A stretch of DNA of 64,000 bases, from contig JACDOG010000006.1 of assembly GCA_017656305.1 (NCBI GenBank), positions 1-64,000 on the forward strand, written 5' to 3'. Position 1 is the stretch's first letter. Each line of letters opens with the position of its first letter. Source of the stretch: Thermoanaerobacteraceae bacterium (GTDB taxonomy: Bacteria > Bacillota > JADQBR01). The notes beneath the pieces were generated by a model. That model worked only from the letters and a program-made list of their open reading frames with translations. It did not search any database and was not told the DNA's origin. The position numbers and the translations under genes are program-made. This document shows positions 34,697 through 43,873 of the stretch, one piece after another.

Positions 34697-35278
34697 ATGA
34701 ACATCATTCTTGCTTCGCAGTCTCCACGCCGCAGGCAGTTGCTGAAACAGCTGGGACTGGAATTTGCAGTGGCCGTCAGCAGTATCGAAGAGACCATAAA
34801 GGACGGTGAAAATATCGAAGAACAGGTGAAACGGCTGGCCTTGAGTAAAGTGGAGGATGTCAGCAAAAGATTTACGCACGGTGTAATCATCGGGGCAGAT
34901 ACACTGGTTGTTTTGCATGGAAAACCCCTGGGTAAGCCCCGCACTGTCGAAGAAGCAAGAAATATGCTGCAGATGCTCAACGGCAGCAGGCACCAGGTGC
35001 TTACCGGTGTGGTTGTGAAGGAACTTCCTTCAGGCAGGACTTTGGTTGACTGTGTTACCACCAACGTTACCTTCAGGCACTTGACGGATGAGGAAATTGA
35101 GGGGTATCTAAGTTCCGGGGAGTATAGCGATAAGGCAGGAGCTTATGCCATTCAGGGGTTAGGCGCAGCCATGGTTAAGGAAATAGAGGGTTGTTATTTC
35201 AATGTTGTCGGCCTGCCTTTGGCAAGGCTAACGGAAATGTTAAAGGAAGTGGATGTGGATGTGCTTGGGAGGGGATGA
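34697..35278 (+). CDS. maf: Maf-family nucleoside triphosphate pyrophosphatase
   Basis: A 193-residue Maf protein. The N-terminal ILASQSPRRRQLL motif, GADTLVV, GKPRTVEEARNML and the YAIQGLGAAMVKEIEGCYFNV-type end are all family signatures. Enzymes of this group hydrolyse dTTP/UTP or modified nucleotides and affect division. ATG with GGGGAGG upstream. It is followed by radC with only four bases between, as in Bacillus (maf-radC-mreB). Confidence 0.95.
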   Translation: MNIILASQSPRRRQLLKQLGLEFAVAVSSIEETIKDGENIEEQVKRLALSKVEDVSKRFTHGVIIGADTLVVLHGKPLGKPRTVEEARNMLQMLNGSRHQVLTGVVVKELPSGRTLVDCVTTNVTFRHLTDEEIEGYLSSGEYSDKAGAYAIQGLGAAMVKEIEGCYFNVVGLPLARLTEMLKEVDVDVLGRG

Positions 35279-35282
35279 CAAG

Positions 35283-35996
35283 GTGATAAGGGAAACGGCA
35301 GTTGATTACCGGTTGACCATTAAGGAACTTCCGGTTTCCAGCAGGCCGCGGGAACGGCTGGTGGACTTGGGACCCGAAGGGCTTTACGATGCCGAACTGC
35401 TTGCCATTATTTTGGTATCTGGCACCAGGCAGGAAACGGCTCTGGATCTGGCAAACCGGCTCCTGAGTGAGTTTGGCGGGTTGAAGGGCTTGCTTGACGT
35501 CAGTGTGGAAGAGCTGGTGGCGGTCAGCGGTATTGGCATTGCCAAAGCCTGCCAGGTAAAGGCTGCTCTGGAACTGGCGAAACGAGTCATGACATGGCGG
35601 GAGGATGCACTGCCGGTAATTAAATCACCTGCAGACGTGGCCGCACTGGTTTTGGAACAAATGCGGCACCTGGATAGGGAGCATTTTCGCGCTCTGTGCT
35701 TGGATACCAAGAACAGGGTGATAGCGGTGGAGAATATTTCGGTGGGCAGTTTGAATGCTTCCATAGTTCACCCGCGGGAGGTATTTAAAAGTGCCATCAG
35801 GCGCAGTGCCGCGGCGCTGATTCTGGTACATAACCACCCCAGCGGTGATACCAGGCCCAGCAAGGAGGACGTAGAGGTGACAAGGCGCCTGCAGGAAGCG
35901 GGTAAGCTGCTGGGTATCAGTGTGCTGGACCACATCATAATAGGAGACGGGAAGTACTTGAGCATGCGTGAAAGAGAATTGTTATTATTTACATGA
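35283..35996 (+). CDS. radC: RadC-family JAB domain protein
   Basis: A 237-residue protein with an N-terminal helix-hairpin-helix region (VEELVAVSGIGIAKACQ, about 78-95) and a C-terminal JAMM/MPN+ metalloprotease-like domain with the ligands HNHPSG and the aspartate of SKED. The role in DNA repair once claimed for RadC is doubtful, and no substrate is established. GTG at 35283 is chosen because GGGAGGGG is about 8 bases upstream; longer in-frame starts would fall inside maf. Confidence 0.93.
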   Translation: MIRETAVDYRLTIKELPVSSRPRERLVDLGPEGLYDAELLAIILVSGTRQETALDLANRLLSEFGGLKGLLDVSVEELVAVSGIGIAKACQVKAALELAKRVMTWREDALPVIKSPADVAALVLEQMRHLDREHFRALCLDTKNRVIAVENISVGSLNASIVHPREVFKSAIRRSAAALILVHNHPSGDTRPSKEDVEVTRRLQEAGKLLGISVLDHIIIGDGKYLSMRERELLLFT

Positions 35997-36050
35997 TGAT
36001 TTATTTTGAAAAAGCCGGTTGACGCACAGACTAATTAGCAAATGTTTCCC

Positions 36051-36080
36051 TTGATAGCTTTTTTCGCGGTATACTATAAT
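36051..36080 (+). promoter_or_regulatory. Promoter of the mreBCD operon
   Basis: TTGATA (36051-36056), 18-base spacer, TATAAT (36075-36080). Confidence 0.7.
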
Positions 36081-36159
36081 ATTTCTATACGGCAAGAAAT
36101 GTTTGCAGATTGCTGCGATTGTTGTTGCTAACACGCATGTTAGGGAAGGAGATAGGGAA

Positions 36160-37203
36160 ATGATATTTGCCAAAGATTTAGGTATAGATTTGGGTACCGC
36201 GAATACTCTTGTTTACGTGAAGGGCAAGGGAATAGTTTTGCGCGAACCCTCGGTGGTGGCTATCCAGCGGGATACAGGCGAGGTTTTGGCTGTGGGGGAA
36301 GAAGCGAAGAAAATGATTGGCCGGACTCCCGGAAACATTGTTGCCATTCGGCCAATGAAGGATGGAGTTATTGCTGATTTTGACATTACGCAGAACATGC
36401 TGCGCTACTTTATTTACAAGGCACTGAAACGTAACAAGTTTTTGGTGCGCCCTAGGGTTGTGGTGTGTATTCCTTCCGGAGTGACCGCCGTTGAGGAACG
36501 AGCTGTCAGAGAAGCGGCGCTGCAGGCAGGAGCCAAGGAAGCATATTTGATTGAAGAACCCATGGCGGCAGCTATTGGTGCCGGTTTGCCGGTGCATGAG
36601 CCTACGGGCAACATGGTGGTGGATATCGGCGGCGGAACCACCGAAGTTGCTATCATTTCCTTAGGCGGCATTGTCACCAGCAAGTCCATCCGCGTTGGCG
36701 GCGATGAAATGGACGATGCCATTATTCAGCATGTGAAGCGGAAATATAATCTGATGATCGGGGACCGTACCGCAGAGGATATCAAGATTACCATCGGTGC
36801 GGCTTATTTTGACCAGACGGAGGAAGGGGAAAAACGGCGCCAGGCGTGTTACAACGTGAGAGGCCGTGACCTGGTATCGGGACTGCCGAAAACCGTCAGT
36901 ATCAACGCGGAGGAAATTCATGAAGCATTAAACGAACCGGTAACGAGTATTTTGGATGCTATCAAGATTACCCTGGAAAAGACTCCGCCGGAACTGGCGG
37001 CGGACATTATGGACCGTGGTATTGTTATGGCCGGCGGTGGTTCGCTGTTATGGGGTTTGGACCGGCTGGTCAGTGAAGAAACGGGAATGCCCGTGCATTT
37101 GGCTGAGGAACCGCTGGCGGCGGTAGCTAAAGGGACCGGACAAGTTTTGGAGAATATTGAGGTATTAAAGCGAGTGCTGATTCCGACAAAAAAGAAGGCC
37201 TAA
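36160..37203 (+). CDS. mreB: Rod shape-determining protein MreB
   Basis: A 347-residue bacterial actin. Phosphate loops are [13 protein letters not shown] and [15 protein letters not shown]; the adenosine motif is [13 protein letters not shown]. It polymerises under the membrane and directs lateral wall synthesis with MreC, MreD, PBP2 and RodA, all encoded downstream. The ATG at 36160 follows AAGGAGAT by 7 bases; upstream in-frame starts would add 19 residues not found in the family. Confidence 0.97.
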   Translation: MIFAKDLGIDLGTANTLVYVKGKGIVLREPSVVAIQRDTGEVLAVGEEAKKMIGRTPGNIVAIRPMKDGVIADFDITQNMLRYFIYKALKRNKFLVRPRVVVCIPSGVTAVEERAVREAALQAGAKEAYLIEEPMAAAIGAGLPVHEPTGNMVVDIGGGTTEVAIISLGGIVTSKSIRVGGDEMDDAIIQHVKRKYNLMIGDRTAEDIKITIGAAYFDQTEEGEKRRQACYNVRGRDLVSGLPKTVSINAEEIHEALNEPVTSILDAIKITLEKTPPELAADIMDRGIVMAGGGSLLWGLDRLVSEETGMPVHLAEEPLAAVAKGTGQVLENIEVLKRVLIPTKKKA

Positions 37204-37208
37204 CAGTC

Positions 37209-37308
37209 GAAGTGAGAAGTGTGATGTTGGAAGTGCGTACAGCAGAAGTTTTTGGTTTGAGCCAAAAACTACATTAAATCGCACCTCGAACTTCGCACCT
37301 CTTACCTT
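37209..37308. repeat. Large imperfect palindrome between mreB and mreC
   Basis: Arms 37209-37237 and 37280-37308 pair at 24 of 29 positions (five of these checked as mismatches, a few G-T). Inside them AGTTTTTGG (37247-37255) pairs perfectly with CCAAAAACT (37262-37270). It is a nested hairpin of about 100 bases with no coding capacity, of the GAAGTGAGAAGTG type. Confidence 0.75.
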
Positions 37309-37330
37309 GATTATGGAGAGGTGATGCCGG

Positions 37331-38161
37331 TTGGCCCGTTTGCCCAAAAAATCCTTTTGGGGAATTTTAGTGTTAGTAGGGCTAATGCTTTTTACCATGA
37401 AGTTGACGGACATTAATCGTACTAACCTGACCCCGCCGGAAAGATTGTTAAGGGATATGTTGGCCCCGCTGCAAAGCGGGGTTATGGCCGTTACGACGAA
37501 AGTTTCCGATGTGGTTTCCGGTGTTACCAAATACAAAGAAACCAGTCTGAAGTACCAGGAACTCAAGGAACAGGTGGGAAAATTAAAGGCGCAGTTAAAT
37601 CAAATGGAAGAATACCGGATGGAAAATTTGCGTCTGAGAAAGCTGCTTGATATGAAACAGTCCCTTGGTTCTGAGTGGAACCTGGTGGCAGCTTCCGTCA
37701 TTGCCCGGGATGCCAGTAACTGGTATCATACCGTTACCGTTAACCGCGGCACTGAGCATGGTATTGCAAGAGATATGCCGGTAATCAATCACCAGGGACT
37801 TGTGGGACGGGTTATCGCAGTGACGAGAAATACTGCCGAAGTACTGCTGCTGATGGACCCCGAGGGAGCCGCAGGTGGCCTGATTCAGGAGACGCGAACT
37901 CCCGGTATCGTGGAAGGAACGGGACACGAGCAGCAGTTGCGGCTGGTACACCTTGCACATGATGCCCAGGTGGAAAAAAACCAGGTGGTTGTAACTTCCG
38001 GTTTGGGTGATATCTTTCCTAAAGGATTGAGAATCGGTTATATAACCGGTTCGGAAGTTGCAGCCAACGGGCTGGTTAAACAAGCATTTATTCGTCCTTT
38101 TGTGGATTTTGACCGGCTGGAAGAGGTGCTTATAATTACCGGCAACAGGGAGGGACCGTAA
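37331..38161 (+). CDS. mreC: Rod shape-determining protein MreC
   Basis: A 276-residue bitopic protein: one membrane helix near 9-23, a coiled coil (about 70-108, starting YKETSLKYQELKEQ) and the beta-barrel extracellular domain with GLVGRVI and TSGLGDIFPKGLRIG. TTG start at 37331 with GGAGAGGTGA upstream. It links MreB inside to PBP2 outside. Overlaps mreD by one base. Confidence 0.95.
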   Translation: MARLPKKSFWGILVLVGLMLFTMKLTDINRTNLTPPERLLRDMLAPLQSGVMAVTTKVSDVVSGVTKYKETSLKYQELKEQVGKLKAQLNQMEEYRMENLRLRKLLDMKQSLGSEWNLVAASVIARDASNWYHTVTVNRGTEHGIARDMPVINHQGLVGRVIAVTRNTAEVLLLMDPEGAAGGLIQETRTPGIVEGTGHEQQLRLVHLAHDAQVEKNQVVVTSGLGDIFPKGLRIGYITGSEVAANGLVKQAFIRPFVDFDRLEEVLIITGNREGP

Positions 38162-38685
38162 TGCAGATCATTGGTCCCGCCGCTCTATTGCTGGTATCTC
38201 TGGTAATGGAAAGTACGGTGCTGGAAAGTTTAAAGATTTTCGGCGTGAAACCTGATCTGGTCCTGGTTTGGGTAGTGCTGCTGGCTTTGGTCTGGGGGCC
38301 CCGGCGTGGTGCTGTTGTGGGTTTCCTGTTCGGTTTTGTGGAAGACCTTTTCTTTGCCAAGTATATCGGTGTTAACGCTCTGGTCAAGATGGCTGTGGGG
38401 TTTATTATCGGCCTGGGTGAAGGCAGGTTGGTAAAGGAAAACATAATTGTTCCCGTTATTGCCGTTATAACCGGCAGTTTGGTCTTTTGGCTTTCTACTC
38501 TGGTGTTGGACTTTTACCTGGGCAGGTTGTTAAACTTCGATCTTTCCATCCTGCTGGCCAGCTTTTTGTATAACAGCGTTGTTGCCTTAGTATCATACAG
38601 GCAGTTTTACAAATTGGGTACCAATGGCGAGACAAAAGTTGAAGTTCCGGTGATGGAGGGAGCCAGGTGGACAAAAAGGGGTTAA
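38161..38685 (+). CDS. mreD: Rod shape-determining protein MreD
   Basis: A 174-residue membrane protein with about five hydrophobic segments and the family stretch GPRRGAVVGFLFGFVEDLF. The ATG overlaps the mreC stop (TAATG), and its end overlaps the start of the PBP2 gene by 19 bases, so the four genes are translationally coupled. Confidence 0.93.
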   Translation: MQIIGPAALLLVSLVMESTVLESLKIFGVKPDLVLVWVVLLALVWGPRRGAVVGFLFGFVEDLFFAKYIGVNALVKMAVGFIIGLGEGRLVKENIIVPVIAVITGSLVFWLSTLVLDFYLGRLLNFDLSILLASFLYNSVVALVSYRQFYKLGTNGETKVEVPVMEGARWTKRG

Positions 38686-40712
38686 AGAAAAGGTTAAAGA
38701 TTTTTTTGACATTGCTGTCCGTTGCTTTTATTATCCTGGTCATTCGCCTCTTTTACCTGCAGGTTGTCATGGCCAGCCAGTGGGAGATGGTTTCGGAAAA
38801 AAATACCTTGCGTACGCTCTACATTCCGGCCAGGCGCGGGGATATCGTGACTAGTGACGGAAAAGTGCTGGCTACTTCCAAACCGGTATTTACCGTTTCC
38901 ATTATGGCCGGAATTCCTGAAAGGGAATTATCGCAGGTGGCCGGGAAACTAGCGGTAATTTTAAATGATAAAGAGATCACTGCCGAAAGTATCGTTCGGA
39001 CTGTGCAGAATCACAGCCGCAAGTTTGAGCCGGTGGAAATTAAAAGGTTGGTTCCCGGCGAGCCGGGTACCTGGGAAATCATCACCCGCATTGAAGAACA
39101 CCGCCGAGACCTGCCCGGGGTGGTCATCAAGGAAGAACCAATGCGATATTATCCCGAGCAGACTTTGGCCGGTCACCTGCTGGGGTACATTGGACAGATT
39201 AACAAGGAGGAGCTGGAGGCGAGAAAAGAGGATAACTACGGCTTTAATGACAAGATCGGCAAAACGGGGTTAGAGCGTGTTTTTGAACTGATTAATGTCG
39301 GTGGCGAGCGGGTAGGACTGCGCGGCAAAAGAGGCCTTTACCAGGTGGAGGTGGATGCTAAAAACCGTATCGTTAAGGATTTGGGCATCATCATACCACC
39401 CACTCCTGGCTACAATCTGGAATTGACCATAGATTTCGACTTGCAGAAAGCCATGGAACAGGCTATGGATGAGGTCATTCAGGGTTTGGATAATCCCAAG
39501 GCCAAAGCTGCCGGCGCGGTGGTGCTGGATGTCAATACCGGTGCTATCCTGGCGCTTGCCAGCAGGCCGGTTATCAATCCCAATGATTTTGTAGACGGTA
39601 CCATTAATGAAAAGAAGGACTATTATTTTGGTTCGGAAAGGGAAAGCCCCCTCTTTAACCGCGCGGTGCAGGGGCGCTATCCCCCGGGGTCCACATTTAA
39701 GCCGATTACTGCCATGGCGGCTCTGGCATCCGGCAAGGTTGACCCCAAAGACACGGTCTACTGTTCCGGGGCGTACTGGCGTCCGCCTTATATCAAGTGC
39801 TGGGACGCTCACGGCATAGTGGACTTTTACCGGGCCATGGCTGTTTCCTGCAACACTTATTTTCAAGATGTAGCCCATAAGGCAGGTATTGACCAGTTAA
39901 TCCGCGTGGCCAAAGAGTTTGGCCTGGGTCAGCCTCTGGACGTCCTTGGGATTACCGGAGAAACCAAAGGACTACTGCCCACTCCCCAGTGGAAGAAAGA
40001 ATTAAATTCTATCATTATTAACCGGGAATTTGAGAAGAAAAAGAAGGATTTAGAGCAAAAGTACGCTTCTAAACTGGCGGAAGCGAAAACATTTGAAGAA
40101 AGAGAAAAAATTCTGGAGGAAAAGGAACGGGAACTGAAGCTGCTGGAGACGGAAAAAAGGATAAAATACAACTTTAACACCAAGTGGCAGAATTTTGACA
40201 CTTATAATACGGCTATCGGGCAGGGTTCCAACAGCTACACCATGTTAGAACTGGCCAATTATACAGCTACACTGGCCAACGGTGGCAAACGCTGGCGCCC
40301 GTACCTGGTGAAAAACATCAGGGATTCCGAAGGTAACGTTATTAAAAGCAATGAACCAGAACTCTTGAATAGAGTTTCGGTATCCCAAGAGGTCATGGAA
40401 AAAACCAGGCAGGCAATGCTGCGTGTCACCCGTCCGGGTGGGACCGCATATTCCCTGTTTCGGGATTTTCCCAAGGAAATAACTGTTGGCGCAAAAACCG
40501 GTACTGCCCAGACAGGCAGGGAAGGAGACGATTCAGACAAAGATTTTCATGGCGTGTTCATAGCTTTTGCGCCGGCAGATAACCCGCAAGTTGCCTTTGC
40601 TGGCATTGTGGAATACGGTGAGCACGGCAGTACCTCCGCGGGTAAAATAGCCAGGGCTGTTTTTCGAGAGTACTTCGGTTTAATTGAAGGACAAGATGCA
40701 AATAGCCGGTAA
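38667..40712 (+). CDS. mrdA: Penicillin-binding protein 2 (elongation transpeptidase) with a coiled-coil insertion
   Basis: A 681-residue class B PBP: short cytoplasmic end, one membrane helix (about 10-33), dimerisation domain (about 50-230) and transpeptidase domain. Catalytic motifs are S342-T-F-K345, S394-C-N396 and K610-T-G612. GTG start at 38667 after GGAGGGAG, inside the end of mreD. Between the SCN and KTG motifs, residues about 453-500 are a highly charged helical segment (EKKKKDLEQKY and further E/K-rich heptads) that canonical PBP2 lacks; it reads as a surface coiled coil. The protein should crosslink lateral wall with RodA. Confidence 0.95.
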   Translation: MDKKGLKKRLKIFLTLLSVAFIILVIRLFYLQVVMASQWEMVSEKNTLRTLYIPARRGDIVTSDGKVLATSKPVFTVSIMAGIPERELSQVAGKLAVILNDKEITAESIVRTVQNHSRKFEPVEIKRLVPGEPGTWEIITRIEEHRRDLPGVVIKEEPMRYYPEQTLAGHLLGYIGQINKEELEARKEDNYGFNDKIGKTGLERVFELINVGGERVGLRGKRGLYQVEVDAKNRIVKDLGIIIPPTPGYNLELTIDFDLQKAMEQAMDEVIQGLDNPKAKAAGAVVLDVNTGAILALASRPVINPNDFVDGTINEKKDYYFGSERESPLFNRAVQGRYPPGSTFKPITAMAALASGKVDPKDTVYCSGAYWRPPYIKCWDAHGIVDFYRAMAVSCNTYFQDVAHKAGIDQLIRVAKEFGLGQPLDVLGITGETKGLLPTPQWKKELNSIIINREFEKKKKDLEQKYASKLAEAKTFEEREKILEEKERELKLLETEKRIKYNFNTKWQNFDTYNTAIGQGSNSYTMLELANYTATLANGGKRWRPYLVKNIRDSEGNVIKSNEPELLNRVSVSQEVMEKTRQAMLRVTRPGGTAYSLFRDFPKEITVGAKTGTAQTGREGDDSDKDFHGVFIAFAPADNPQVAFAGIVEYGEHGSTSAGKIARAVFREYFGLIEGQDANSR

Positions 40713-40741
40713 CCCATAACAAAAATGTCGCTTTATGTAGT

Positions 40742-40771
40742 AAAACGAGGGAAAAAAAGCCCTCGTTTTTT
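40742..40771 (+). terminator. Terminator after the PBP2 gene
   Basis: Stem AAAACGAGGG (40742-40751) with CCCTCGTTTT (40760-40769), then T-run. Confidence 0.88.
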
Positions 40772-40905
40772 AACTGTAAGAAGCAGGATTTGGTTATATC
40801 TTGTAGAAACTTAACATTGCTATATCCGTTGGTACTTTTAGTAACATGCCAACGCTGAAATATGCCAATAAATGATTTGGGGTGTGGCAAATCAGGGGGT
40901 AAGTT

Positions 40906-41340
40906 ATGCCAGATAAAACATTTGCTTCCAGAATAGAAGAGGATGTCAAGCAGGAAGAGCAGCATGCCCACCCTCCGACAGATGATATGCCAACAATACT
41001 CATAAAGAAAACCATGAGGTCGGGGCAAAGTGTGCGCTACCCTGGTCATGTGGTAGTACTGGGAGATGTCAATCCCGGAGCAGAGATTATTGCGGGGGGT
41101 AATATAGTTGTTATGGGCTTTTTAAGGGGCGTAGCCCATGCCGGAGCTTCCGGAAATGAGGATGTGGTGGTGGCAGCATTTCGGCTGCAGCCGACACAGC
41201 TGCGTATTGCGCACCACATTACCAGGGCTCCGGATGAAGAAAAGGATACCATTCCGGATCACCCGGAATTAGCGCGAATAAAGGACGGTGTAGTTGTTAT
41301 AGAACGCTATGAACCTGGTGAAACCTTAAAGAAATATTAA
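40906..41340 (+). CDS. minC: Septum site-determining protein MinC, C-terminal domain only
   Basis: A 144-residue protein. Residues about 30-140 form the MinC C-terminal beta-helix domain, with TMRSGQSVRYPGHVVVLGDV, NPGAEIIAGGNIVVMG and GVAHAGASG as in the family; this part dimerises and binds MinD. The N-terminal MinC domain (about 100 residues, which antagonises FtsZ assembly) is missing: the first 28 residues are hydrophilic and unrelated. Only about 135 noncoding bases separate the gene from the PBP2 terminator, and no frame there encodes the missing part. ATG with GGGGGT upstream, so this is not an obvious truncation by mutation. minD and minE follow. Confidence 0.88.
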   Translation: MPDKTFASRIEEDVKQEEQHAHPPTDDMPTILIKKTMRSGQSVRYPGHVVVLGDVNPGAEIIAGGNIVVMGFLRGVAHAGASGNEDVVVAAFRLQPTQLRIAHHITRAPDEEKDTIPDHPELARIKDGVVVIERYEPGETLKKY

Positions 41341-41369
41341 TAATTATTCCTACATGAGGAGGCAATTCT

Positions 41370-42170
41370 ATGGGAGAAGTTATTGTAGTTACCTCCGGTA
41401 AGGGAGGAGTCGGTAAAACCACCACTACTGCCAATATCGGGACAGGCTTGGCTGCACTGGGTAAAAAAGTTGTGCTGGTAGACACCGACATTGGACTGCG
41501 GAACCTGGATGTTGTCTTGGGTTTGGAAAATCGCATCGTATACGATATTGTAGATGTGACAGAAGGAAACTGCCGATTAAAGCAGGCACTAATTAAGGAC
41601 AAAAGATTTGATGACCGGTTGTTTCTGCTCCCGGCGGCACAGACAAAGGATAAAACGGCAATCAGCGAGCAGCAGATGAAGGACCTGTGTGCGACTCTCA
41701 AACAGGATTTCGACTTTGTCATTATTGACTGTCCGGCAGGTATTGAGCAGGGTTTTAAGAATGCCATTGCCGGTGCGGAAAAATCTCTGGTTGTGACCAC
41801 ACCGGAAGTGGCTGCCGTGCGAGATGCTGACCGTATCATTGGACTGTTGGAAGCCGCAGAGCTGCCCGAACCGCAGTTGATTATCAACCGCATTCGCCCG
41901 GCTATGGTCAAACAGGGAGATATGATGGATATAGATGACATGATTGATATTTTGGCAGTAAACCTGCTGGGAGTTGTACCCGAAGATGAAAAAATTGTCG
42001 TCTCCACTAACAAAGGTGAACCGGCGGTTTTAGACCAGGAGTCTCGAGCAGGCGAAGCATACCGCAATATTTCCAGGCGTCTGACCGGTGAAGAAGTGCC
42101 GCTGATGAATTTGGAGGTTAACGAAAACCTGGTAAGTCGTTTGAAAAAACTCTTTGGTTTCGGCAAGTAG
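41370..42170 (+). CDS. minD: Septum site-determining ATPase MinD
   Basis: A 266-residue deviant Walker A ATPase: GKGGVGKTTTT at the N-terminus, DTDIGLRNLD, and the FVIIDCPAGIEQG switch. The last residues (LVSRLKKLFGFGK) form the amphipathic membrane-targeting helix. It recruits MinC to the membrane and is displaced by MinE. ATG after GAGGAGG, 29 bases after minC. Confidence 0.97.
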   Translation: MGEVIVVTSGKGGVGKTTTTANIGTGLAALGKKVVLVDTDIGLRNLDVVLGLENRIVYDIVDVTEGNCRLKQALIKDKRFDDRLFLLPAAQTKDKTAISEQQMKDLCATLKQDFDFVIIDCPAGIEQGFKNAIAGAEKSLVVTTPEVAAVRDADRIIGLLEAAELPEPQLIINRIRPAMVKQGDMMDIDDMIDILAVNLLGVVPEDEKIVVSTNKGEPAVLDQESRAGEAYRNISRRLTGEEVPLMNLEVNENLVSRLKKLFGFGK

Positions 42171-42191
42171 ATAAGAGGGGGGGTTAGCGGC

Positions 42192-42464
42192 TTGTTTGAT
42201 TTTTTACAGAATATACTGGGCAAGGAGAAAAATACCAGTAAAAATGTGGCCAAAGAAAGGTTGAGACTGGTACTCGTTCATGACCGCTCCAATGTTTCGC
42301 CTCACATTCTGGAAGCATTGAAAGAAGATATGATAAAAGTGATTTCCAATTATATGGAAATAGATGAAGAGGCTTTGGAAGTAAGTCTCAGCAATGAGGA
42401 AGATTCTGTGGCCTTGGTTGCCAATATACCAATTTTAAAGATGAAGCGTAATTACCAGGGTTAG
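42192..42464 (+). CDS. minE: Cell division topological specificity factor MinE
   Basis: A 90-residue MinE: N-terminal membrane/MinD-contact segment (MFDFLQNILG, then AKERLRLVLVHDR) and C-terminal dimerisation domain (EALKEDMIKVISNYMEID). TTG start at 42192 after a run of G. Together with MinD it can oscillate, so this bacterium uses MinE-type rather than DivIVA-only placement. Confidence 0.95.
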   Translation: MFDFLQNILGKEKNTSKNVAKERLRLVLVHDRSNVSPHILEALKEDMIKVISNYMEIDEEALEVSLSNEEDSVALVANIPILKMKRNYQG

Positions 42465-42466
42465 CC

Positions 42467-42497
42467 GCATCCTGCCGTCAGGATGCTTATTTTTTTG
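42467..42497 (+). terminator. Terminator after minE
   Basis: Stem GCATCCTG (42467-42474) with CAGGATGC (42479-42486), 4-base loop, T-rich tail. Confidence 0.88.
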
Positions 42498-42554
42498 TTT
42501 ATGTTTACCACCGGCACTTGGGGATGTTTGCTTTAACCAAGCTTTGAGATGCGG

Positions 42555-42560
42555 TATAAT
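42555..42560 (+). promoter_or_regulatory. -10 box of a probable rodA promoter
   Basis: Perfect TATAAT about 70 bases before rodA. The -35 candidate at 17 bases (TTTAAC, 42532-42537) is weak. Confidence 0.45.
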
Positions 42561-42628
42561 AGGAATGACATACGGCTTTAAAGAACGGAGAGGACGCTTA
42601 CTGGCGGTTGATTATTGGGGGAGTGGGA

Positions 42629-43768
42629 ATGCGACTAAAATACTTGCAAAAACTGGATTTCCCACTACTGGGCTCATTGGCGGTTATTTTGATAATGAGC
42701 CTTTTGGTACTACGCAGTGCTTCGGCCAGTATTACCAGCAACCCGTCATATTTTGTCAACAAACAGGCTGTTTGGATAATTATCGGCACCTGTGCCATGA
42801 TTGCTACCATGACGGTCAACTACACGCAGTTTGCCAGGTACAGCAAGGCGCTATACGTGCTAAATCTGATACTGCTGGTGCTGGTGCTTATTCCCGGTGT
42901 CGGAACCGAAGTCAACGGTGCTACCAGCTGGATTAAACTGGGTTTTTTCAGTATTCAGCCGGCGGAGTTTTCCAAGATACTAATTATTATTACCTTCGCT
43001 AACTTTCTGGTGGCTCGGCAGGGGCAGCTTAATACTTTGAAAGACCTGGTGCCCTGTTTTATTCATTTTGCTATACCGCTGGCATTGATACTGAAGCAGC
43101 CGGACCTGGGCTCCGGCCTGGTTTTTCTAGCCATTATGTTCGGTATGTTGCTGGTGGGCGGTGCCCGGCTGGGGCTGCTGCTGGGCATTGTCGTTACCGG
43201 TCTTGGTGGTGCGATCGGTGCGGTTTTTTTGCATTTAAAGTTTGGCCTGCCGCTTCCCATTAAGCAGTACCAGTTAATGCGGCTGATTGTGTTTTTGGAT
43301 CCCTATGCCGACGGTTACGGCGGCAGGGGTGCTGGCTACAATATTATCCAGTCCCTGGCTGCCGTGGGGTCGGGTAAGTTATGGGGACAGGGACTGGGCA
43401 AGGGTTCTCAGGTACAGTTAAACTTTCTTCCGGAACACCACACGGATTTTATCTTTTCTGTAGTGGGAGAGGAATTGGGCTTTGTCGGTGCCGTGTTTTT
43501 ACTGAGCATGTATTTTATCCTGCTATACCGGTGCTTGAAAATTGCCTTTAAGGCCAAGGATACTTTTGGTGCGTTAATTGTTGCTGGTGTAGTTTCCATG
43601 TTTACCTACCACATAATCCAAAACGTGGGTATGGCCATCGGTATTATGCCCATTACGGGAATTCCGCTGCCCATGTTCAGTTACGGCGGCAGTTCCATGC
43701 TGGCCAACCTGATTGCCATTGGGCTGGTACTCAACGTCAACCTGCACCGCAAAAAAATAATGTTTTAA
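42629..43768 (+). CDS. rodA: Rod shape-determining SEDS glycosyltransferase RodA
   Basis: A 379-residue polytopic membrane protein of the SEDS family, the partner of PBP2. About ten hydrophobic segments; conserved segments include GATSWIKLGFFSIQPAEFSK, KQPDLGSGLV, the loop NFLPEHHTDFIFSVVGEELG and the C-terminal MFSYGGSSML. It polymerises glycan strands from lipid II. The ATG at 42629 (after GGGGGAGTGGG) fits the family start; a TTG at 42608 would add seven residues. Confidence 0.94.
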   Translation: MRLKYLQKLDFPLLGSLAVILIMSLLVLRSASASITSNPSYFVNKQAVWIIIGTCAMIATMTVNYTQFARYSKALYVLNLILLVLVLIPGVGTEVNGATSWIKLGFFSIQPAEFSKILIIITFANFLVARQGQLNTLKDLVPCFIHFAIPLALILKQPDLGSGLVFLAIMFGMLLVGGARLGLLLGIVVTGLGGAIGAVFLHLKFGLPLPIKQYQLMRLIVFLDPYADGYGGRGAGYNIIQSLAAVGSGKLWGQGLGKGSQVQLNFLPEHHTDFIFSVVGEELGFVGAVFLLSMYFILLYRCLKIAFKAKDTFGALIVAGVVSMFTYHIIQNVGMAIGIMPITGIPLPMFSYGGSSMLANLIAIGLVLNVNLHRKKIMF

Positions 43769-43770
43769 TT

Positions 43771-43844
43771 TAGAATTTCAGGAGTCAGCAGTAACGATTC
43801 GGAATTTGGTAAGCAATCATTGCTATTCTGTCTTCTGTATTCTA
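43771..43844. repeat. Intergenic palindromic repeat after rodA (CTTCTGTATTCT type)
   Basis: TAGAAT (43771-43776) pairs with ATTCTA (43839-43844), with further partial pairing inside. CTTCTGTATTCT at 43832-43843 is identical to 28888-28899. Confidence 0.6.
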
Positions 43845-43873
43845 GAAAATACGTTACAACAATCCGGACAGGT

